A stretch of DNA of 28,492 bases from Planctomycetota bacterium (GTDB lineage Bacteria > Planctomycetota > Planctomycetia > Pirellulales > Pirellulaceae), in contig JAEZAS010000430.1 in assembly GCA_023430365.1 (NCBI GenBank), forward strand, positions 1-28,492. The letters are read 5' to 3'. The notes under the pieces are model-generated. The model saw nothing but the letters and a program-made list of their open reading frames with translations. It did not search any database and was not told the DNA's origin. The translations under genes and the position numbers were made by a program. Of this stretch, positions 7,884-15,896 are shown piece after piece; position 1 is the first letter of the stretch; each line of letters begins with the position of its first letter.

Positions 7884-9269
7884 ATGGCCATCGAAGTGAA
7901 GCTGCCCGATCTGGGCGATGGTGTTGATTCCGGCGACGTCCTTGAGGTGCTCGTCAGCGAAGGGGATACGATTTCGAAGGACCAGGGTCTGCTCGAAATT
8001 GAAACGGGCAAGGCGACCCTGCAGGTCCCCAGCACGGCCGCCGGCAAGGTGGTCAAGGTGCACGTGCAGAAGGGGCAATCGATTCCGCCCGGCACGGTGA
8101 TCGTCACGCTCGAAGGAGCTGGCGCCGAAAAAGCCGCCCCCGCTCAGCCTGCGAAGCCTCAGCAGTCGGCTCCGGCCCCTGCGCCTGCTCCAGCCCCAGC
8201 CGCTCCGCCGCCGAAAGCTGAGCCCGCTCCGGCCGCCCCACAGGCCGCCGCCCCTGCACCGGCCCCTGCTGCTCCCGCTCCCGCGGCTCCGACGCCTCAA
8301 CCCGCCCCTCAGCCGGCTCCGGTTGCGACCCTGGCGCCACAAGACGTTAACGATGCTGAAGATGGCGGCGATGTGGCCGCTGGTCCGGCCGTGCGTCGCT
8401 TCGCTCGCGAAGTGGGCGTCGATCTTTCCCGCGTGACAGGCAGTGGCCCTGGCGGCCGTATCACGCGTGAGGACGTGCTCGCTGTTGTGCGTCAGGCCAG
8501 TCACGCCGCCACCACGGGCGGCGGGAAGGGCAAAGCCGCCTCCGCTGGCGGAACGAGCGATCAATGGGGTTCGGTCCGCATTGAGAAGATGCCGAAGATT
8601 CGCAAGGTAATCGCCAACAAGATGCACGAGTCGTGGTCGACCGTGCCGCGGGTGACCAACTTCGATGATGCAGACGTGACCGAGCTCGAGAAGATTCGCG
8701 TTTCGAGCAAGGACGACTACGCCAAGAAGGGTATCAAGCTCACGAGCATGCCCTTCATCATCAAGGCCGTCGCCATGGCGCTGCGGAATCACCCGGCGAT
8801 CAACGCCTCGGTCGACATGGCGAGCGATCAGATCATCTACAAGGACTATGTAAACATCGGCGTGGCGGTCGATACGGACCGTGGCCTTGTGGTTCCCAGC
8901 CTGCGCGGCGCCGACTCGATGTCGATTCCCGACATCGCCCGTCAGCTTGCCACGATGGCGGAAAACATGCGGGAAAGCAATTTCTCGATCGCCGATCTGC
9001 AAGGCAGCACGTTCACGATCAGCAACCTGGGAGCCATCGGCGGCACCTATAGCACGCCGATCGTTAACACGCCCGAAGTGGCGATCCTGCTGGTCGGCCG
9101 GTCGCGCAAGCTGCCGGTGGTGATCGGCGACGAGATCAAGGTGCGGTTGATGATGCCGCTCAGCCTGTCGTACGACCATCGGCTCGTGGATGGCGCCACC
9201 GCGGCACGATTCCTGAACGATGTGATCGACTATCTCAAGGCGCCCAGCCGGTTGCTGCTGGCGGTCTAA
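7884..9269 (+). CDS. aceF: Dihydrolipoamide acetyltransferase (E2) of pyruvate dehydrogenase
   Basis: This 461-residue core subunit transfers the acetyl group from lipoamide to CoA. A single lipoyl domain spans residues 1-78 and its modified lysine is K43 in EIETGKATLQVPS, where most relatives have DKA. A very long Ala/Pro linker (about 80-150) follows. The peripheral subunit-binding domain, with VRRFAREVGVDLSRVTGSGPGGRI, covers about 165-203. The catalytic acyltransferase domain begins near 225 (KMPKIRKVIANKM) and carries the catalytic H432 in SYDHRLVDG. The ATG at 7884 is fixed by the family N-terminus MAIEVKLPDLG. The gene completes an E3-E1-E2 cluster and is followed by a strong terminator. 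Confidence 0.97.
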   Translation: MAIEVKLPDLGDGVDSGDVLEVLVSEGDTISKDQGLLEIETGKATLQVPSTAAGKVVKVHVQKGQSIPPGTVIVTLEGAGAEKAAPAQPAKPQQSAPAPAPAPAPAAPPPKAEPAPAAPQAAAPAPAPAAPAPAAPTPQPAPQPAPVATLAPQDVNDAEDGGDVAAGPAVRRFAREVGVDLSRVTGSGPGGRITREDVLAVVRQASHAATTGGGKGKAASAGGTSDQWGSVRIEKMPKIRKVIANKMHESWSTVPRVTNFDDADVTELEKIRVSSKDDYAKKGIKLTSMPFIIKAVAMALRNHPAINASVDMASDQIIYKDYVNIGVAVDTDRGLVVPSLRGADSMSIPDIARQLATMAENMRESNFSIADLQGSTFTISNLGAIGGTYSTPIVNTPEVAILLVGRSRKLPVVIGDEIKVRLMMPLSLSYDHRLVDGATAARFLNDVIDYLKAPSRLLLAV

Positions 9270-9296
9270 AGCGCCTTTGAAGACGAAAAACACGCC

Positions 9297-9333
9297 CGCC
9301 GCGTTCGGATGAGCTATCCGAATGCGGCGTTTT
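9297..9333. terminator. Bidirectional intrinsic terminator between convergent genes
   Basis: A 14-bp stem (9297-9310 with 9316-9329, one G-T wobble, loop gagct) is followed by tttt at 9330-9333 on the plus strand. On the minus strand the same stem is followed a few bases later by a T-run (aaaaa at about 9285-9289 on the plus strand). It therefore fits termination of aceF from the left and of the DUF2243 gene from the right. Confidence 0.85.
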
Positions 9334-9347
9334 CGCTGCGCCGCTCC

Positions 9348-9893
9348 CTATCCGTGGCCGGTGACCGGCTGTGGGCGCCCGGGGGCGGGCTGGCGGATAT
9401 CGTCCCTGCCAGTCCAAATCAAAGCCCAGCCGAGCAGTGAGAGCACCACTCCCGAACCCAAAAAGCCGAGATCCCAAGGCAGGTGGTTCGGAACTTCTAC
9501 AACATGGTGCAAATGGAGGATGTGATGGTCGATGATTCCTTCGACCAGATTGAACAATCCCCAGCCGAGCGACATCCCGCCGACAAGAGTCAGGGTTGAA
9601 TGGGGCACATCGGGTCGCCGGACCGCGGTCCAAAGCATCGCAATGCCGATCGCGGTGATGATCCAGGTGAGGGCATGGAACAAACCGTCCCAGAACATGT
9701 TGATCTCGAGGTTGGCGACAAGCGTCTCTGCATCGACTCCTCGTGTGGGGTACCTGGCTGAAAGCATGTTGTGCACTTGCAGCAGCTGATGGGCGACAAT
9801 GCCGTCGACAAAACCTCCAAGCCCAATGCCGAGCATCATCCCGGCGGCGATCAGTGGGCGGCGGTTCGATCGCACATCAATGGGCGTGGGCAT
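9348..9893 (-). CDS. DUF2243 multi-pass membrane protein
   Basis: A 181-residue integral membrane protein with four predicted hydrophobic segments. It matches DUF2243 as I know it: LGIGLGGFVDGIVAHQLLQVHNM in the first segment, NMFWDGLFHALTWIITAIGIAMLW in the second and GWGLFNLVEGIIDHHILHLHHV in the third. Histidines repeatedly fall at the membrane edge (AHQ, VHN, FHA and DHHILHLHH), which could bind a metal or haem, but no function is established. The start ATG at 9893 lies inside the last codons of the upstream CPWC gene (17-bp overlap), so the two are probably translationally coupled. The terminator at 9297-9333 follows. The family call is strong; any link to respiratory metal handling is speculation. 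Confidence 0.88.
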   Translation of the reverse strand: MPTPIDVRSNRRPLIAAGMMLGIGLGGFVDGIVAHQLLQVHNMLSARYPTRGVDAETLVANLEINMFWDGLFHALTWIITAIGIAMLWTAVRRPDVPHSTLTLVGGMSLGWGLFNLVEGIIDHHILHLHHVVEVPNHLPWDLGFLGSGVVLSLLGWALIWTGRDDIRQPAPGRPQPVTGHG

Positions 9894-10134
9894 TGGCGTC
9901 TCCCTTGGAGCGAGGCCAAAAGAAGATAACTGCCGCCAACAGGCACAGAATCAGGAGCGGCAGCGATACCTCAAACGCATAGACAGCGAAATTGCTGTCG
10001 AAGATACCTGCGCGAACCCGATCGGCAGTCGGAGAGTCGCACCAGGGACAACCACATGCAGTCGCAGTGACACTCAGCGATAGCGCCACTGCGACGGTTG
10101 TAATGAGCGGGGCGCTGTGATGTATGCCGACCAT
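9877..10134 (-). CDS. Small exported or membrane CPWC-motif protein
   Basis: Starting at ATG 10134, the product is 85 residues. An N-terminal hydrophobic stretch (about residues 8-26, PLITTVAVALSLSVTATA) looks like a signal peptide. It is followed at once by CGCPWCDS, with a CxxC pair, and a second hydrophobic helix (SLPLLILCLLAAVIFFW) near the C-terminus. The tail SKGDANAHAH would lie in the cytoplasm. The CxxC pair would face the periplasm and could bind a metal or act in thiol chemistry. I recall similar small proteins with a CPxC motif after the signal peptide in Planctomycetota, but no function. An in-frame GTG at 10152 is an alternative start; neither has a good Shine-Dalgarno sequence. 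The gene overlaps the DUF2243 gene by 17 bp. Confidence 0.65.
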   Translation of the reverse strand: MVGIHHSAPLITTVAVALSLSVTATACGCPWCDSPTADRVRAGIFDSNFAVYAFEVSLPLLILCLLAAVIFFWPRSKGDANAHAH

Positions 10135-10291
10135 GCGGGCGGATCGCCGCACATGGCATGCCGCAATCGTCCCCAGCGAACCAGTCGGTTCGTTTCAGCG
10201 GTACCGCCTAATGGAATAGTTCCCGATTGCCAGACTTAGACGCCTCATGTCAGTAAGGCTGCAATTCTTCGGCAGCCCTCTATTTCACCAT

Positions 10292-10312
10292 CCCGGCGGC
10301 AGTTTTGCCGGG
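10292..10312. terminator. Weak hairpin downstream of the DUF1501 gene
   Basis: Positions 10292-10297 (cccggc) pair with 10307-10312 (gccggg), 11 bp beyond the DUF1501 stop codon in the direction of transcription (minus strand). There is no following T-run, so support for termination rests on position alone. Confidence 0.35.
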
Positions 10313-10323
10313 CAGCAAGAGCC

Positions 10324-11625
10324 TTAGGAGAAGAGTTGCGGAATCACCTTGCCGTCGCGGACGATCGTGATCGGGCGACCGGTGTTGGTGTGATATTCCT
10401 TAGTGTAGTCGACACCCAGAGCGTAGTAGAAACTCGCCGCCACATCGTCCGGCGAATAGCCTTCGTTCGCCGGGCCGGTCGCCTTCTCGTCGCTTTGGCC
10501 GATGACCTGCCCGCCACGCACGCCGCCGCCGGCCAGCACCATGAACATGCAGCGCGGGTAGTGGTCGCGACCACCTTCGGCCGATCGGGAATTGATCTTC
10601 GGGGTTCGTCCGAACTCACCCGTGACGAACACGGCAGTGGTTTCGAGCAGTCCCTTTTGTTCCAGGCCGTTCAGCAGCGCGGAAAGACCCGTGTCGAGCG
10701 TCGGCAACAGGCGAGTCTTGAGACGGGTGAAGTTGTCGGCGTGCGTATCCCAGCCACCGAGCGAAAGGGACACGAAGCGTACGCCTGATTCAATCAGGCG
10801 GGTCGCCAGCAGGCAGCTCATGCCGAAGGCTTCGCCACCGAACGGTTCGGCGAATTTCGGCGATTCCTTGCTCACGTTGAACGCTTCACGCGCCTTCCGA
10901 GAGGTGATGATGGAGTGGGCCTGTTCATTGAACCGGTCCAGGCCGGTCAATAGCTGACTGTTGCTCTCGACGGAGGCGAATGTCCGGTCGAGATCGGACA
11001 GCAGGTTCTGTCGCCGTTCCACCTCTTCGATCGTCAGGCCATTGCCCAGGGAAATGCCACGCACGCTGAACGGCTGACCAGGACGAGGCGTGGCAGCGGT
11101 GTTCAGCGGGGCGTACTGCACTCCCAAGAATCCGGGACGTTGGTTGCTATTGGGAATGGCCACAAATGGCGGCAGGTCGGGTACGCCTCCCTTCTCCTTG
11201 GTGACAACGGCGCCATAGCCGGGATACTCCAGCGACGGGATCGGTCGGTTGCCCGTGTTCACATATTCCTGACCTAGCTCATGAGCGCCCAGCGTATGGG
11301 TGACGCCGCGAAGAATCGCGTATTTGTCGGCACACTGGGCCAACTTGGGGAGATGCTCGCTGATCTCGACGCCGGAGACGTTTGTCTTGATGGGATTGAA
11401 CGTGCCACGATATTCAGCTGGGGCGTCCGGCTTCAGGTCGAACGTATCCATATGCGAAGGACCGCCCGGCAGGTTTACAAAAATGGCCGAGGTGGCTTTC
11501 GCTCCTTGGATCTCACCCGCAGCGGCCATCCGAAGATAGCCCGAGAGGCTAAGGCCCGCGCCAATTGCCCCGACCCGCAGAAAATCGCGCCGCTTCATTC
11601 CGTCGCACGTGAGGGACATGACCAT
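10324..11625 (-). CDS. DUF1501 protein with Tat signal
   Basis: A 433-residue exported protein of the DUF1501 family, distantly related to the sulfatase/alkaline phosphatase fold and greatly expanded in Planctomycetota. A twin-arginine signal lies at about residues 10-36 (MKRRDFLRVGAIGAGLSLSG). The body has family landmarks: FVNLPGGPSHMDTFDLKPDAP near the start, SLSLGGWDTHADNF in the middle, and FGRTPKINSRSAEGGRDHYP with VLAGGGVRGGQVIG towards the end. AAGGA spaced 7 nt supports the ATG at 11625; an ATG directly before KRRDFLR (11598) is possible. It follows the DUF1549/DUF1553 gene by 108 bp in the same direction. In this phylum such pairs are a standard neighbourhood, presumably working together at the cell envelope, but no enzymatic activity is known to me. 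Confidence 0.95.
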   Translation of the reverse strand: MVMSLTCDGMKRRDFLRVGAIGAGLSLSGYLRMAAAGEIQGAKATSAIFVNLPGGPSHMDTFDLKPDAPAEYRGTFNPIKTNVSGVEISEHLPKLAQCADKYAILRGVTHTLGAHELGQEYVNTGNRPIPSLEYPGYGAVVTKEKGGVPDLPPFVAIPNSNQRPGFLGVQYAPLNTAATPRPGQPFSVRGISLGNGLTIEEVERRQNLLSDLDRTFASVESNSQLLTGLDRFNEQAHSIITSRKAREAFNVSKESPKFAEPFGGEAFGMSCLLATRLIESGVRFVSLSLGGWDTHADNFTRLKTRLLPTLDTGLSALLNGLEQKGLLETTAVFVTGEFGRTPKINSRSAEGGRDHYPRCMFMVLAGGGVRGGQVIGQSDEKATGPANEGYSPDDVAASFYYALGVDYTKEYHTNTGRPITIVRDGKVIPQLFS

Positions 11626-11733
11626 GGGAGCATCCTTGGAGCTAACTGGGACTGTGGTTTAAGGGATTCGCTCACGGGTGAGTGAGCTGGTACCGGCTTT
11701 CGAGCGTGTCTCTTGAGGGTGGCGATCGGCCGC

Positions 11734-14418
11734 TCAGTGGTTGACGATGAATTCCTTGGTATTGATCAGGGCCCAAAGCACTCCTCGGGCGCCTTCTGCA
11801 GGGCTGGAAGATTCGGCGAAGAACTGGTTGCAGCGCTCAACTTCTTCCGGCGTCGGATAACGAGTTAGTGTTCGCAGGTAGGCCTGCTTGATCACCTCAG
11901 CCTGTTCGAGAGCCACTGTGCCTTCGGGCGCGGCTTTCCGCTCGCGATCGATGGCCTGAATTTCCGCCAGGCGACGTTCCAAACGCTTTACTAGCTTGTC
12001 CTCGTCGCTCTTCTTGGCCCTCTCGATTCGAACTTTCAGGCGGGCGATTTCTCGCTTCACGTCGAGCCGGGCAAGGTCGCTTCCATCAGACAGTTTTGTG
12101 CTCGGCTTCTTGGTGATCTGGTCGATCCAGCTGTCTTTGCCGCCATTGATCGCGGCGAGCACGGCCGTATCGTTGTGTAGGAAGACAGTCTGTAGCAAGC
12201 TCGCATCCATCGATCGGTCGCAATCGCAGTTGCTCTCGCGAATGCTCCGGCCGAAGACCTGCAAGGCGTAGGCTGTGTTGTTGTTGCCTGTCTGCCGGGC
12301 GTTGGATCCGGGAACCGCGATCCCGCGCCCCTTCAGCTCGCTGGCCATCGCAGACGCTTTCTCGTCCGAGGCGGTGGCCGTCAGCAGGGCGTCATAGGCC
12401 ACTTCCGCTGGCAGGCGACGTGGCACTGCCCGGGCGAAATTGCGTTCGTCTTTGGCGTTCGTCTCGTTGGCCTGCCAGCTGAGTTGATAGGTGCGGCTGT
12501 TCGTGATTTCTCGATGGAGCCACTTCAGGTCATAGTTGTGGTCGATGAAGCCGTACGTCAGATGATCCAGCAGGGCCTGATTGCTTGGCGGATTGGCCAG
12601 GCTCAGGTCATCGGGCGGCTGAACGATGCCGACGTTGAAGTAGTTGGCCCACACACGGTTCACCAGGGCGCGTGCAAAATAGGGATTGTCTCGCTGCCGC
12701 AGCCATTCCATCAGCGGCCGCCGAGGATCTTCCTCGCCATTGAGATCTATCTCGGCGCCCCCCAGCACTCGCGCCGACACAGGCGTGACCTGGCGCTGCC
12801 GCCGATTGCCCTTCCCTTGTGCCGCCGGACGACGCGGTGGAGTTACCGTCAGTTCCGGAAACGGCACGGTTTTCCCTTCCTTAATCATTTCCGGCATCTT
12901 GCGCTGCAAATCATTGCCGCGAATGTTGGAGTCGAGCCCCAGCTTGGCGATGATCTCGTCATACTCCTTCCTCGCCTGCCCTGCCCCATTGCGGGAAAGG
13001 GTGATGCGAGTGAAGAAGCCCTTGAAGGCATCGAAGTCGTCCTTCGACCATTGATCGAACGGATGCTTGTGGCACTGGGCGCACTGAATGCGGATGCCCA
13101 GGAACGTATAGGCGAAGCCGATCGCCTTCTCTTCGGGTTGCCGCAGGTTCGTGCGAGCCCAGTAATAGGGCATGCTTGGTCGATCCGCGAACGTCTTTTC
13201 GCTTCCTTCGCGATAGAGCTCCGACATCGACTCGCAATACTCGGTGTAGGACTGGCCCGGTTCACGGCTGGTTGCCAGAACGATGTCTTCGACGATCTCG
13301 TCGTAAGACACATTCTCGGCAACTCGTTTGTAAATCCAGTCGTACCATTCCTGAGCAGTTTTGCCCCGCATGCCGACATTGTTCAGTTGTGTGTCGTTGT
13401 TGCCGGTCCAGTCGCAAAGCTTGGTCGTCCACCAGGCCGCATAGGCCGGCGTGCTCAGCAGTTCCTCGATCTTCTCGGATCGCTTGTTCGGCGACGGGTT
13501 GTTGAGAAACGCTTCCGCTTCCGCGGCGGTTGGGAGAGTGCCCGTCAGATCGAGGCTCACGCGTCGGAGAAACTCGGCGTCGGTGCACAGATCGGACTGA
13601 ACCACGCCGAGCTTGCTCAGTTTGCTGACAACCAGTTCATCAACCTTGGTCGGAGTCGGCGTTTCCGGATACTTGCTGCCGACAAGCTTTGAGACAGGAC
13701 GGATGACGGGCACAGGAACCACCGCACTGTCGTAGGAGATGACCACGTGGGTATCGCCTGGATCGGTGGAAGTAACGAGGCCGTTTTCGGTGATCGTGGC
13801 CACCTGGTCGCTGTTGCTCTGAAACCGGCAGAGGCAGGTGACGTCTTCACGCGTGCCATCGGGCCAGACGGCAACCGCCTTCAGCTGGACTTTTTCCCCT
13901 TTATCCTTGAACAACAGTTCCGCTGGAGTGACTTCCAGACGGGCGATTCGCTGCACCTCGGACTTTTCGAACGGGGCGCCTGCTTCAACCCACCGGCGGA
14001 AGACGTTGTATTCCCAGCCTCCCTTGTCGTAGCGTTTGCCTCCCTCGTGCATATCGGCGTCGGTCGGCTTGGTGAGGATCAAGCTCTCGAGTGGAGTGTC
14101 CTTGTTGACGCGCGGAGACTTTTTGTCCAGCAACGCTTCATGGTCGGCTTGGAAGTCATAGCCGAAGAGGGACAGGCGAAAGTCGCCGCGTCCCTGGAAG
14201 CTGCCATGGCAGGACCGGCCGTTGCAGCCCAGGCGGCCAAACAGCGGGCTGACGTGGCGTTGAAAGCTGGGAGTCTCCGAGACATCGTCAGCGGCGAATC
14301 GCTCGCTGACCGACGGCAAAACGTCGGCCTTTTCGCTCTTGGCGTCTTCGGCCGATAGGCGCGGTGCGGCGGCACATGCCAGCAGCAGACCAAGTCCCAG
14401 AACTGCTCGGATTCGCAT
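11734..14418 (-). CDS. DUF1549/DUF1553 protein with Ig-like domain and two haem-type motifs
   Basis: An 894-residue exported protein. The signal peptide MRIRAVLGLGLLLACAAAP could also be read as a weak lipobox ending at C15. An N-terminal planctomycete-type cytochrome region has CNGRSCHG (C65, C70, H71), a CX4CH haem-like motif. A bacterial Ig-like (BIG2) domain covers about 155-245. DUF1549 follows (VDELVVSKLSKLG, FLRRVSLDLTGTLPTAAE) and contains IQCAQCHKHPFDQW (C446, C449, H450), a classical CXXCH. The C-terminal DUF1553 begins near PRRPLMEWLRQRDNPYFARALVNRVW. A Lys/Arg/Glu-rich helical insert precedes the last helices, and the protein ends TKEFIVNH. AAGGGAG lies 7 nt before ATG 14418, so this start is preferred over an upstream TTG (14442). 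The probable role is envelope electron transfer or binding together with the DUF1501 partner. Confidence 0.93.
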   Translation of the reverse strand: MRIRAVLGLGLLLACAAAPRLSAEDAKSEKADVLPSVSERFAADDVSETPSFQRHVSPLFGRLGCNGRSCHGSFQGRGDFRLSLFGYDFQADHEALLDKKSPRVNKDTPLESLILTKPTDADMHEGGKRYDKGGWEYNVFRRWVEAGAPFEKSEVQRIARLEVTPAELLFKDKGEKVQLKAVAVWPDGTREDVTCLCRFQSNSDQVATITENGLVTSTDPGDTHVVISYDSAVVPVPVIRPVSKLVGSKYPETPTPTKVDELVVSKLSKLGVVQSDLCTDAEFLRRVSLDLTGTLPTAAEAEAFLNNPSPNKRSEKIEELLSTPAYAAWWTTKLCDWTGNNDTQLNNVGMRGKTAQEWYDWIYKRVAENVSYDEIVEDIVLATSREPGQSYTEYCESMSELYREGSEKTFADRPSMPYYWARTNLRQPEEKAIGFAYTFLGIRIQCAQCHKHPFDQWSKDDFDAFKGFFTRITLSRNGAGQARKEYDEIIAKLGLDSNIRGNDLQRKMPEMIKEGKTVPFPELTVTPPRRPAAQGKGNRRQRQVTPVSARVLGGAEIDLNGEEDPRRPLMEWLRQRDNPYFARALVNRVWANYFNVGIVQPPDDLSLANPPSNQALLDHLTYGFIDHNYDLKWLHREITNSRTYQLSWQANETNAKDERNFARAVPRRLPAEVAYDALLTATASDEKASAMASELKGRGIAVPGSNARQTGNNNTAYALQVFGRSIRESNCDCDRSMDASLLQTVFLHNDTAVLAAINGGKDSWIDQITKKPSTKLSDGSDLARLDVKREIARLKVRIERAKKSDEDKLVKRLERRLAEIQAIDRERKAAPEGTVALEQAEVIKQAYLRTLTRYPTPEEVERCNQFFAESSSPAEGARGVLWALINTKEFIVNH

Positions 14419-14480
14419 GGCGTCACTCCCTTGCACTGTCAAACGGTGAGAGATTGTTTTGTGGCGGGCAAAAGGACGGG

Positions 14481-15221
14481 CTATTCCGCCGTTTTGGGTG
14501 TACGTTTCGATTCGCTCGAACCGGCTGAGGCTTTTGTGTCGCGACCCTTCTTGTCATCGGAGGTTCGTCTGGCCTTCATCGAGCGGGTGAGTGACTGCAA
14601 CTGACGGTCAATCATCTTCTGCCGGTCGGTTTCCAGGCGTTTCAAGTCATCGTCGATTCGTTCCAGCCGCGCGGCGGCTTTTTGACGATCGTGTCGCAGC
14701 AAGGCTGAACGATTGTCGATTTGTTCTCCCAGGAGCACTTGCAGTTCGCGTCGCAAGTCCTCGGTGTCCCCCATTTGCAATTGCGCAGTGAGCAGTTGGA
14801 TTCGGGACTGCGTCTTCCAGAGGCGTAGTTCGAGGTCGTACTGCGTACGATCGCGATCGTGGATTTGCGTCAGGCGCTCGGTGGTCCGAAACAACTCGCG
14901 AATTGCTCGGTCGTACTCTTTCGGCTGATTGGCCTTGAGATGATCCAGCAGCTGGGCGAGTTCGGCGTGGTTCCGATTGACAAAAGTCATCACCGCCGCC
15001 TCCCGTTCGGGAGTGACCGATAGACGGTCTTGCGAGGAGCCTTTATCACCGGCTGCCGCCTTGGGGCGAGCGGATTGCTTTGCGGCCGGTTGCTTGACGC
15101 TCTCTTTACGATTCGCAGCGTCTGATTTTGGCTCGCGTTGCTGGGCCTTGGTTGCGAGGGGGGACAGCCCAAGAGCAACCAAGGCAACCAGCAACACAGC
15201 CTTCGCAGTTCGATAAGCCAT
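14481..15221 (-). CDS. Exported coiled-coil protein of unknown function
   Basis: A 246-residue protein with an N-terminal signal peptide (hydrophobic core VLLVALVALGLSPLATKA, residues 9-26). A low-complexity Lys/Ser/Ala linker runs to about residue 65. A long charged helical region from about 70 to 215 has heptad-like spacing, for example LTQIHDRDRTQYDLELRLWKTQ and LERIDDDLKRLETDRQKM. The tail is Lys/Ser-rich. No family is recognised. GGAGAG lies 7 nt before the ATG. The start codon is only 3 bp beyond the stop of the anti-sigma gene, so the two are almost certainly one transcript. It lies between a sigma/anti-sigma pair and the DUF1549/DUF1553 gene, which suggests a periplasmic scaffold or sensor role in that module; this is inference. 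Confidence 0.8.
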   Translation of the reverse strand: MAYRTAKAVLLVALVALGLSPLATKAQQREPKSDAANRKESVKQPAAKQSARPKAAAGDKGSSQDRLSVTPEREAAVMTFVNRNHAELAQLLDHLKANQPKEYDRAIRELFRTTERLTQIHDRDRTQYDLELRLWKTQSRIQLLTAQLQMGDTEDLRRELQVLLGEQIDNRSALLRHDRQKAAARLERIDDDLKRLETDRQKMIDRQLQSLTRSMKARRTSDDKKGRDTKASAGSSESKRTPKTAE

Positions 15222-15224
15222 CGC

Positions 15225-15896
15225 TCAGCTCTCCGTGCTTGATTCGCCAGGAACGGAGTCGCTGTCTGGCAGTCCTTCAGTTGCGTCGTCCGCCGCGGCT
15301 GGTTGATTCAAGAGGGCGGCCGTCATCCAAGACGGAGTTTCCAGGTCTGATGCATCCCAGTCGGTCCCGACTTGATCTTCCAAGCCGCTGGCGTCTTCGA
15401 AGTCGCCGAGGTCCTTTGCCAGTTCGACGCTTGCGAGCTGTTGCGACGTGGCAATATCGCCCCAGTTAGAGCGGATGTCGGACCAGACCGATGCCAGGTC
15501 GGGATCGATTGGGCGGACGACATTCGACGACGAGTGCGTGTCGAAATTCTGGCCCATCAGAAAGCCCAAGAGCAACGCCAACGCGGATGCGGTGAGGCCG
15601 GCGGTCCAAGCGACCACCCGCCGCGAGGATGAGGTCGATTTGCAAGCCACCGGTTCGACGGCTAGCGACTCGGCGGCAATTACGGCGTGGGAAAGCTCGA
15701 CCACTCGTGCAAGCGCCTCGCGAGCGGCCTGATCCTCTTCCAGCAAGGCCTCGAAGCGAGCTCGCTCAGCGGCCGACAGTTCGTCGGCCCAATAGGCAAA
15801 CGCTTGCCAGTCGAGGTCGGATTCGGACGATGGAGATGGAAACATATGCTGGCTAGGAGTTCGACGGACTAAGTGCTTGGGTATGAGGAATTTCAA
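15225..15896 (-). CDS. Putative membrane-anchored anti-sigma factor
   Basis: A 223-residue protein. The cytoplasmic N-terminus (about 25-85) is helical and acidic, with WQAFAYWADELSAAERARFEALLEEDQAAREAL, the kind of short helical domain many anti-sigma factors use. A single membrane segment (about 93-114, VVAWTAGLTASALALLLGFLMG) follows. The outer part is acidic and Ser/Asp-rich and contains no recognised domain. The zinc anti-sigma signature HxxxCxxC is absent. The ATGA overlap with the sigma gene stop codon (15893-15896) signals translational coupling and supports the ATG at 15896. An inner ATG at 15845 lacks a Shine-Dalgarno sequence. The anti-sigma role is inferred from topology and position, not from a strong motif. 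Confidence 0.72.
   Translation of the reverse strand: MKFLIPKHLVRRTPSQHMFPSPSSESDLDWQAFAYWADELSAAERARFEALLEEDQAAREALARVVELSHAVIAAESLAVEPVACKSTSSSRRVVAWTAGLTASALALLLGFLMGQNFDTHSSSNVVRPIDPDLASVWSDIRSNWGDIATSQQLASVELAKDLGDFEDASGLEDQVGTDWDASDLETPSWMTAALLNQPAAADDATEGLPDSDSVPGESSTES

Noticed and set aside
8160..8330. Ala/Pro-coding low-complexity tract as a possible tandem repeat array
   Set aside because: It is the flexible E2 linker; codon-level repetition is expected and normal for the family.
7758..9293. 511-residue antisense open frame over aceF
   Set aside because: Shadow of aceF; the Gly/Arg repeats are the reverse complement of the Ala/Pro linker.
12484..13692. 402-residue plus-strand open frame inside the DUF1549/DUF1553 gene
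   Set aside because: Antisense shadow of a gene with clear domains; no independent support.
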